Source of the DNA: Lentisphaerota bacterium
Lineage (GTDB): Bacteria > Verrucomicrobiota > Kiritimatiellia > RFP12 > UBA1067
Direction: 5' to 3'
Length of the DNA: 24,680 bases
Assembly (NCBI GenBank): GCA_022839525.1
Contig: JALHET010000002.1
Coordinates: 1 to 24,680 of the forward strand
In this document: positions 6,815 to 11,891 of the stretch, one piece after another
How positions within the stretch are numbered: position 1 is the stretch's first letter
How the letters are laid out: every line of letters begins with the position of its first letter
Notes under the pieces: generated by a model
What the model saw: the letters and a program-made list of their open reading frames with translations, nothing else
Told to the model about the DNA's origin: nothing
The model's database searches: none
Made by a program: the position numbers and the translations under genes

Positions 6815-7405
6815 TTACATCTGGTCATTGGTCTCCCCTTTTCGTCCGATGAGCAGTAATGGGTAACCTTTGGCTACCCATCGCGCGTTGATTTCTGACG
6901 CGGGGAAAGACTTGAGCTTGCCATTGGCGGGATCCATCGCCAACAGCCGTCTGTCATCTCCTGCGAGTGATAAATCTACAACGACAAGGCTGTGGTTGGT
7001 TTTCCGACCCTTTTTGATCACAATAATGCAGGGTCGTCCGAGCGCGCATTGCTGTTGCAGGGTGTCATAGGATCCTTGCAGGACGAAGGCTGAAAAATCG
7101 TGGCGTAAGGCGTAATCCCTGAGATTCGCAAGCGTGTAGCCGCCTTTGGGTGGATGGCCGAGATCTGATTTGATTTTGTCTTGAGACACCGAGAATCCCC
7201 AGTAGTTGAGGACTCCCGAGAGGCATGCGACACCGCAGTCTGTCGTACCTACCTGCCGAACGGCAAGCAGATTAAGTCGGAGTTGGCCGTCGTCGTTCAA
7301 ATAAAGTGCGTTGGAAGACTGCAATCGCTCCATTGCGGCGCAGCCACATAAAAGAGCGAAGACAATGCTTGTTGCGAATCTAGACAGCAGGAACCAAAGT
7401 CGCAC
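6815..7405 (-). CDS. C39-family cysteine peptidase, lipoprotein
   Basis: The GTG at 7405 has AAAAGG 6 bases upstream and yields a compact lipoprotein signal (VRLWFLLSRFATSIVFALL, lipobox LCGC, lipidated Cys22), so I prefer it to ATG starts at 7441 and 7453. The product is 196 residues. QVGTTDCGVACL provides the oxyanion Gln51 and catalytic Cys57. NHSLVVVD gives His138 and MDPANGK gives Asp158. The Cys-His and His-Asp spacings (81 and 20) fit the C39 bacteriocin-leader peptidases fused to ABC exporters, but here there is no transporter. It should act at the inner face of the outer membrane or in the periplasm. The downstream gene encodes a small anchored secreted protein and the divergent upstream gene is an XRE regulator. 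Cleavage after a Gly-Gly-like site is known for C39; the target here is unknown. Confidence 0.8.
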   Translation of the reverse strand: MRLWFLLSRFATSIVFALLCGCAAMERLQSSNALYLNDDGQLRLNLLAVRQVGTTDCGVACLSGVLNYWGFSVSQDKIKSDLGHPPKGGYTLANLRDYALRHDFSAFVLQGSYDTLQQQCALGRPCIIVIKKGRKTNHSLVVVDLSLAGDDRRLLAMDPANGKLKSFPASEINARWVAKGYPLLLIGRKGETNDQM

Positions 7406-7554
7406 GTCACACCTTTTCCTCTCCGTCCCTTTTTGTTGCATGTGGCCGAACATTGGCCTAAAATAAAACCGAGACTTTCCGATTGAACGACACCATGTTA
7501 TCCCGTTTGGGAAAACCAGTCAATACCATTTGGGAAGTTTTTAAAGGGTCTTTT
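7406..7554. promoter_or_regulatory. divergent control region between C39 cassette and XRE regulator
   Basis: This ~150-base stretch separates the two oppositely transcribed starts and is AT-rich around TAAAATAAAA (7460-7469). It must hold promoters for both directions. I see no strict operator palindrome; the XRE protein is the obvious candidate regulator. Confidence 0.35.
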
Positions 7555-7926
7555 TTGAGCGTGTTTTCTGACAGATTAAGGACGTTGCGGGGCGAATTGA
7601 AACAGGCGGAGTTCGCGCGCAGGGTCGGTATCGCCCAGAACACGTACAACCGGTACGAGTCGGGCGAGCGCATCCCGGACATCGAGGTGCTCGTCCGGCT
7701 GGCGGCGCGCCTGGGCGTCTCCGCCGACTGGCTGCTCGGCCTCGACAGCAAGGACGCGGTTCCGGCTGCGGCCGCCCTCCCAGATCAAGACACCGAGCCC
7801 CGTGATCCTGTCGCCGCCGCCTACTGCCCCGCCTGCGGGCAGAAGGACGTGACCATCGCCTGCCAGGCCGAATCCATCGTGAACCTCACGCGCTCACTCA
7901 CCGCGCTCGCCAAGCTCCGCGCGTAG
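7555..7926 (+). CDS. XRE-family helix-turn-helix regulator, copy 1
   Basis: The TTG at 7555 is chosen because it has GGG 6 bases upstream and because the second copy (8817) begins at the same TTG with no upstream homology beyond it. ATG 7495 is the alternative. The product is 123 residues. Residues about 5-60 form a Cro/C1-type HTH (LRGELKQAEFARRVGIAQNT, YNRYESGERIPDIEVLVRLA, ADWLLGL). The tail has a CPACGQKD knuckle with one Cys-x-x-Cys pair and a conserved SIVNLTRSLTALA helix. Such proteins are DNA-binding repressors, often of a neighbouring operon; here the C39 cassette is divergent and adjacent, so I infer that is its target. GC is higher than in the cassette it faces. It is about 93% identical, counted by eye, to the copy at 8817. 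Confidence 0.8.
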   Translation: MSVFSDRLRTLRGELKQAEFARRVGIAQNTYNRYESGERIPDIEVLVRLAARLGVSADWLLGLDSKDAVPAAAALPDQDTEPRDPVAAAYCPACGQKDVTIACQAESIVNLTRSLTALAKLRA

Positions 7927-7951
7927 CACGGAGTTAGGAATTTTTGGGAAC

Positions 7952-7978
7952 CACAGAGGACACAAAAGGCACAGAGGT
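7952..7978. repeat. nonad phrase, three 9-base units
   Basis: CACAGAGGA, CACAAAAGG and CACAGAGGT follow without gaps. It is a degenerate tandem phrase followed by a T-run and G-run, 26 bases after the first XRE gene. Confidence 0.55.
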
Positions 7979-8006
7979 TTTTTTGGGGGCAGTGCTCGGG
8001 GTGTTT

Positions 8007-8077
8007 AACCACGGAATACACTGAACACACGGAAAGGCATGGCACTGCTTTCGTTTGTTTCGTGTGGTTCGTGGTTT
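8007..8077. repeat. inverted pair of nonad phrases forming an imperfect hairpin
   Basis: The left arm has three 9-base units of pattern CACNGAANA (8010-8036). The right arm carries three units of the complementary pattern (8047-8073, for example TGTTTCGTG and TGGTTCGTG). AACCACG at 8007-8013 pairs exactly with CGTGGTT at 8070-8076, and inner units pair imperfectly. Confidence 0.6.
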
Positions 8078-8158
8078 ATACGAAATCCGCCGAGCAGCAA
8101 AGTAGGGCGGGACGTCCCGGACCGTCCATTACCGGCCTGACATCCGGTTCTTGGTTCT

Positions 8159-8449
8159 CTACCTTCCGATCCAGTAGCCCGGCCGTCTATGCAGATGCAT
8201 GGTTGCCTGAATGACGATCTCATCCGGTTCAACCCGATACAAGAGCGCGTAAGGAAAGCGATGAACAAGTCGTCGCCGGGTGCCTGTCCCGACGATTGGC
8301 CACCGTTCAGGGGCTTCGCGAATGTCCAGAATGGCCGCGTCGATCTTATCGAGAAACTCGCTGCCAAGGCCTCCTGCCTGAATCTCATAATACTGTGCTG
8401 CGTCAAGCAACTCCAGTTCGGCAGGCCGAAGGAAGCGAACTGGCTTCAT
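8159..8449 (-). CDS. RelE/ParE-type toxin of a toxin-antitoxin pair
   Basis: The product is 96 residues, the usual size for ParE/RelE toxins. The pattern runs from RPAELELLDAAQYYEIQAGG, through FLDKIDAAILDIREAPERWP, to RRLVHRFPYALLYRVEPDEI and the terminal HLHRRPGYW. This is the standard order of the ParE fold, with its basic RRR, FPY strand and C-terminal His-Arg-Arg. ParE members poison gyrase and RelE members cut mRNA on the ribosome; the FPY...YRV form with HRRP is seen in both, so I do not choose. The ATG overlaps the antitoxin's stop by 4 bases, giving tight coupling with the antitoxin made first. The pair lies between two near-identical XRE genes and reads against them. Confidence 0.85.
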   Translation of the reverse strand: MKPVRFLRPAELELLDAAQYYEIQAGGLGSEFLDKIDAAILDIREAPERWPIVGTGTRRRLVHRFPYALLYRVEPDEIVIQATMHLHRRPGYWIGR

Positions 8450-8676
8450 TTGATTGCATCCCGCGCGTCGCTCAGAACCTCTTCTGCCGATCTCGCCGTG
8501 ATTTTACCGCTTTTGTATTCACGGTAACGCCGGTCAGCCTCGTCAATCCAGAGTTGCTCATTCTGCTGTTCGTTCAGATTGTCGAGACTGGTAATCAGTC
8601 GTTTGGCAAGAGCGGCACGATCCGTCGGCGACAGTTTCAACGCTTGGGCTTCGAACTCCATCAGTTGCGGTGACAT
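8446..8676 (-). CDS. antitoxin, addiction-module component family (Unstab_antitox-like)
   Basis: The ATG at 8676 has a perfect AAGGAGG 7 bases upstream, so the earlier in-frame TTG at 8682 is rejected. The product is 76 residues. EAQALKLSPTDRAALAKRLITSL is the signature N-terminal helix of the family of small putative addiction-module proteins (TIGR02574/PF09720). It is followed by an acidic linker with DEADRRYREYKSGKI and a C-terminal SAEEVLSDAR helix that should wrap the toxin. These antitoxins bind the ParE/RelE partner, are proteolytically unstable, and usually autoregulate their operon. The strong ribosome-binding site here against none obvious for the toxin fits antitoxin excess. The family call is from the helix pattern and the partner's identity. 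Confidence 0.85.
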   Translation of the reverse strand: MSPQLMEFEAQALKLSPTDRAALAKRLITSLDNLNEQQNEQLWIDEADRRYREYKSGKITARSAEEVLSDARDAIK

Positions 8677-8816
8677 TGACAAGCCTCCTTCTTTGCAACA
8701 GATTAAGTCACTTCGTATTTTGTCCCACCTCGCGAAGGCGGATAAACCCCACGCGTATTCGGAATGGTATTCGCTCTGGCGGCTACGGTCAAGCGCACAT
8801 TTGAGAACAGGCTTTT

Positions 8817-9413
8817 TTGAGTGTGTTTTCCGACAGATTGAGGACGTTGCGGGGCGAATTGAAACAGGCGGAGTTCGCGCGCAGGGTCGGTATCGCCCAG
8901 AACACGTACAGCCGGTACGAGTCGGGCGAGCGTATCCCGGATATCGAGGTGCTTGTCAGGCTGGCGGCGCGCCTGGGCGTCTCCGCCGACTGGCTGCTCG
9001 GCCTCGACAGCAAGGATGCCGTTCCGGCTGTGGTTGCCCTCCCGGATCAAGCCGAAAAGTCCCGTGCCCCTGTCGCCACCGCCTACTGCCCCGCCTGCGG
9101 GCAGAAGGATGTGACCATCGCCAGCCAGGCCGAATCCATCGTGAACCTCACGCGCTCACTCACCGCACTCGCCGGGCAGAAGAAGGCCTTTTCAAGCAAC
9201 GTGACACATCGCAGCATGTTTTGTTTCTGGCGCACAGCGGAAGGGCGTAAAAAACAAATCACGCAAAAAGAGGGCGAAGCCCCTCATCAGCTTGCACATA
9301 TTGAACGCCGCCGCCGCGAAGAGGATGTTGAGCATGTCGCCGTCGCTCCCTTTGACTCGAGCCATCCGGCCAGCACGTCTTCGTCGCTCACGCCGGCCAT
9401 GTACTTGAGATAG
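8817..9413 (+). CDS. XRE-family regulator, copy 2, with tail altered by an insertion
   Basis: The TTG at 8817 has AGG 6 bases upstream. Up to about base 9172 it is a near copy of the first XRE gene (7555): the HTH (residues 5-60), the CPACGQKD knuckle and the SIVNLTRSLTALA helix are all present. A third cysteine of copy 1 (TIAC) is Ser here. Copy 1 then ends KLRA-stop; copy 2 instead reads GQKK and continues for about 78 residues antisense to the IS5-type remnant. Its C-terminus is therefore probably junk created by the insertion. The DNA-binding domain is intact, so it may still bind the same operators and compete with, or form mixed dimers with, copy 1. The gene may also be a non-functional relic. 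Confidence 0.7.
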   Translation: MSVFSDRLRTLRGELKQAEFARRVGIAQNTYSRYESGERIPDIEVLVRLAARLGVSADWLLGLDSKDAVPAVVALPDQAEKSRAPVATAYCPACGQKDVTIASQAESIVNLTRSLTALAGQKKAFSSNVTHRSMFCFWRTAEGRKKQITQKEGEAPHQLAHIERRRREEDVEHVAVAPFDSSHPASTSSSLTPAMYLR

Positions 9414-9665
9414 CGCATCCCCACCATCATCCTGACGGGTATGGACGGGCACCCGTTCCCTTCGCAGAACGACGGCGCGAGTGCCTCTTCGAAACTGCTC
9501 CAGTCGATACTGTCCGCCAGCCACACCATGGGATGGCTCCGGTCTATGATGTCCTTCAGGAAAGGATTGAAGAGTCTTCCCTGTTCCGGCCCGTTCTCCT
9601 TCTCGCTGCGTGTCATCATTTTGCAAGCTCCTTGGCGCTATTACCCTGTTTTCTTGCAAAATCGC
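9180..9665 (-). mobile_element. internally deleted IS5-type insertion sequence remnant
   Basis: The left boundary is set by where the second XRE copy stops matching the first (about 9172). The right one is just past the transposase ribosome-binding site. Only the two ends of the transposase remain. I could not find convincing terminal inverted repeats or a target duplication by eye; TTTT..CAAG occurs near both ends but pairing is poor. Confidence 0.55.
9240..9619 (-). pseudogene. IS5-family transposase, core deleted and frameshifted
   Basis: The ATG at 9619 has AAGGAG 8 bases upstream. The first ~85 residues are a clear IS5-type N-terminus: NPFLKDIIDRSHPMVWLADS, then IDWSSFEEALAP and PVRMMVGMRYLKYMAGVSDE, ending VLAGWLE. 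Instead of the expected PYWQYF and DDE core, the sequence jumps near 9362-9375, in another frame, to KGSDGDMLNILFAAAAFNM and CKLMRGFALFLRDLF. This is the family's C-terminal helix pair (compare KG.EGD.INA.LA.AG.N..K). Roughly the central two-thirds, including all catalytic Asp/Asp/Glu residues, is missing. It cannot transpose by itself but could be moved by a full copy elsewhere if its ends are intact. Confidence 0.75.
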
Positions 9666-9768
9666 ACCAAATAATTAATACATAAATAACTGATATTTAG
9701 ATAAATATGACTTTTTCCCTGTCGACTAATATACAACATTACCCTGCCCGGCGCAATGGCAAGCACAT

Positions 9769-9823
9769 GTGGACTATCCCCAGTTTTTCATGTGGCTTGT
9801 CAAAATTTACGGGGATCGTCCAC
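9769..9823. promoter_or_regulatory. inverted repeat upstream of the ETF-QO-like promoter
   Basis: GTGGACTATCCCC (9769-9781) is the inverted complement of GGGGATCGTCCAC (9811-9823) at 12 of 13 positions. The similarity extends weakly outward (AAGC.CA..., ...TTGGCTT). The 29-base space holds TTTTTCATGTGGCTTGTC. It ends 13 bases before the -35 box, so it could be an operator or a small mobile-element end pair. Confidence 0.4.
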
Positions 9824-9835
9824 TTGGCTTGGGGC

Positions 9836-9864
9836 TTTACATCCCGCGGAAACCTGACTATTAT
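9836..9864 (+). promoter_or_regulatory. sigma70-type promoter of the ETF-QO-like gene
   Basis: TTTACA (9836-9841) and TATTAT (9859-9864) each match consensus at 5 of 6 positions with an ideal 17-base spacer. Transcription would start near 9871, leaving a leader of about 42 bases to the ATG at 9913. Confidence 0.55.
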
Positions 9865-9912
9865 TGGTTTTTTTAGAGCATGAGGCTGACGTAACGTAAG
9901 CAAGGACAGACC

Positions 9913-11766
9913 ATGACAGCAGAAAGACAGTCGATGGAAGCCGATATCGTGTGTGTGGGTTTCGGGCCGGCCACAGCCGGATTCCTGACCACCCTGACCC
10001 GCGCTATGATGAAGCCCGACGGCACCCCCGCCTTCGAGAGCACGGTCATGCCCGGAATGCCCCTGCAGATCATGTGCTACGAACGCGCGGACGATATCGG
10101 CTTCGGCGTCTCCGGTATCGTTACCAAGGGCCGCGCGATCCGCGCCTCGTTCCCTGATCTTGATCTGGCGAAGGAGATTCCGAACGCGGCAGAAGTCGGC
10201 CACGAGGCGGTCGCCTACCTCTTCGATCCCGTCGGCGCGAGCCGCCGCACGGCCGGCACAAAATTCATGGACGGCGTCTTCAGGTATGGCCAGTTCGCCA
10301 TGCGCAAAGCCCCCTGCGCCACCGAGCTGCCGTGGATCCCGCCCTTCCTGCGCAAAGAGCCGGGCCTCGTGATGTCGATGGGTTCATTCATGTCGTGGGT
10401 CGGCAACCAGCTCATGGGCTCCGGCCTTGTCCAGATCTGGCCGGGTACCCCGGTAAACGCGCCCATCATGGAAGGCGACCGCGTCGCGGGCGTGCGCCTC
10501 GCCGATCAGGGCGTGGACAAGAAGGGCAACCCCGAAGCCGCCTTCATGCCCGGCATGGACATCCGCGCACGGCTGACCGTGGTGGGCGACGGGCCGGTCG
10601 GCGCGGTCGGCCGCAAGCTCGACCGCCACTTCGGCCTGCCCGAGGGCAACCGCCAGCACGACTGGGCCGTGGGGATGAAGGCCGTGGTCGAGCTGCCCGC
10701 CTCGTGCGACCTCAAGCCCGGTACTGTCCTCCACACGCTGGGCTATCCCGAACCGGAAATTTTCGGTTTCCTCTATGTCTATCCCGACCGCACCGCCTCG
10801 CTGGGCATCTTTGTGCCGTCGTGGATGGACACCCCGATCCGCACCACGTACCGCTACCTCCAGCACTGGATGCAGCACCCCTATATTTGGCGCCACATCG
10901 AAGGCGGCATGCTCCGCTCCTGGGGCGCGAAGTCCCTGCAGGAGTCCGGCACGCGCGGCGAACCTTTCCTGGCCGGCGACGGGTTCGCCCGCATCGGGGA
11001 GGGTTCCGGAACCACCAACGTGCTTACCAACTCCGGCGTGGACGAGGCGTGGCGTAGCGGCGTTTTGCTGGCCGAGGGCGTCATCGACCTGCTCAAGCGC
11101 GACCAGCCCTTCACCAAAGCCGCGCTCACCGGAGCCTACATCAAGCGCCGCCGCTCAGACCCGCTTAACGCGGAGCTGCAGACCGCCAAGAAAGCGCGCG
11201 ACGGCTTCAACAAGGGCTTCATGGCAGGCATGATGGGCACGGGCATGACCGGCATGACCAACGGCGCGCTGAACCTCTCCATCGAGTCGTGTCCGCCCTC
11301 GGCGCGGATCCCGACGCTCGAGAGCGTCTGCGCGGGGCGCATCGCGCCCGACAAGCTCGCGCAGGCGGTCGAGTCCTGCGCCAAGGCCAAGCAACCACTG
11401 CACGATACGCTGATGACGCTCGCGGGCTGGCCTGAGATCCCCTTTGACGGCACCCTGCTGATGTCGCACCAGGACGTGCTTTTCAAGGGCGGCAAAGTGC
11501 AGGCCGCAGGCGGTTTCGCCGACCATGTGACCTTCGTTGATCCCGCGCTCTGCGCCACCTGCAAAGAGCGCACCTGCATCGAGATCTGTTCCGCGCAGGC
11601 ACTGATGCCGGGCGAGGAAGGCGGCACGCCCGAGTTCGACCGCGAGAAGTGCGTCCACTGCGGCGCCTGCATCTGGAGCTGCTCCAAGGCCCTGCCCGGC
11701 GATCCCGAGCACGCCAACATCGGGTTCGGCGCCGGCTCCGGCGGCCTGCACTCGAACGAGAACTGA
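9913..11766 (+). CDS. ETF:quinone oxidoreductase-like flavoprotein with ferredoxin-like C-terminus
   Basis: AAGGA lies 6 bases before the ATG; the product is 617 residues. Residues 11-23 (DIVCVGFGPATAG) are a dinucleotide-binding strand-turn-helix for FAD. RLTVVGDGPVGAVGRKLDRHFGL (written as a landmark near 220-245) and the GDGFARIGEGSG segment near 355-367 are typical of the FixC/ETF-QO group. The C-terminal 75 residues carry CATCKERTCIEIC (Cys547, 550, 555, 559) and CVHCGACIWSC (Cys580, 583, 586, 590). That is enough ligands for two [4Fe-4S] clusters where classical ETF-QO has one. ETF-QO moves electrons from electron-transfer flavoprotein to quinone at the membrane. No etfA/etfB is adjacent, so the donor is unknown. 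A Met/Gly-rich stretch (FMAGMMGTGMTGMTNG) sits near 436-452. Confidence 0.75.
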   Translation: MTAERQSMEADIVCVGFGPATAGFLTTLTRAMMKPDGTPAFESTVMPGMPLQIMCYERADDIGFGVSGIVTKGRAIRASFPDLDLAKEIPNAAEVGHEAVAYLFDPVGASRRTAGTKFMDGVFRYGQFAMRKAPCATELPWIPPFLRKEPGLVMSMGSFMSWVGNQLMGSGLVQIWPGTPVNAPIMEGDRVAGVRLADQGVDKKGNPEAAFMPGMDIRARLTVVGDGPVGAVGRKLDRHFGLPEGNRQHDWAVGMKAVVELPASCDLKPGTVLHTLGYPEPEIFGFLYVYPDRTASLGIFVPSWMDTPIRTTYRYLQHWMQHPYIWRHIEGGMLRSWGAKSLQESGTRGEPFLAGDGFARIGEGSGTTNVLTNSGVDEAWRSGVLLAEGVIDLLKRDQPFTKAALTGAYIKRRRSDPLNAELQTAKKARDGFNKGFMAGMMGTGMTGMTNGALNLSIESCPPSARIPTLESVCAGRIAPDKLAQAVESCAKAKQPLHDTLMTLAGWPEIPFDGTLLMSHQDVLFKGGKVQAAGGFADHVTFVDPALCATCKERTCIEICSAQALMPGEEGGTPEFDREKCVHCGACIWSCSKALPGDPEHANIGFGAGSGGLHSNEN

Positions 11767-11771
11767 GCGAC

Positions 11772-11799
11772 TTGACCGTCCTTTTTTCTGTCCGGTCAA
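11772..11799. terminator. stem-loop between convergent genes
   Basis: TTGACCG (11772-11778) and CGGTCAA (11793-11799) are a perfect 7-base inverted repeat around a T-rich 14-base loop. They lie just after the flavoprotein stop and before the convergent lipoprotein gene. It is symmetrical enough to serve both directions, although no long T-run follows the stem. Confidence 0.35.
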
Positions 11800-11891
11800 C
11801 AGTGAACGTCGTCGATTGTCCTGTTTCCGCGCGTTTCGCATTCCGAAACCGTTTGCGCACTGCCGACGCGGCTGCCTCCAGCCTCCAGTGA

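Larger units (their letters stand above)
7927..8158. other. intergenic region with periodic phrases and a palindrome
   Basis: No gene is visible. The region contains the 9-base periodic blocks listed separately and a perfect 12-base palindrome CGGGACGTCCCG at 8108-8119. The palindrome lies 40 bases past the toxin gene's stop on the minus strand. Confidence 0.45.
9666..9912. other. AT-rich upstream region of the ETF-QO-like gene
   Basis: Bases 9661-9715 are strikingly AT-rich (for example AATAATTAATACATAAATAA), unlike anything else in the window, and mark the island's right edge. Beyond them lie the inverted repeat and promoter listed separately. No gene is seen. Confidence 0.5.

Noticed and set aside
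7949..8077. CRISPR-like array
   Set aside because: Units are 9 bases, gapless and degenerate, with no spacers and no cas genes in view.
8108..8119. 12-base palindrome CGGGACGTCCCG as an operator
   Set aside because: It lies past the ends of converging genes, not near a start, and occurs once in the window as far as I can see.
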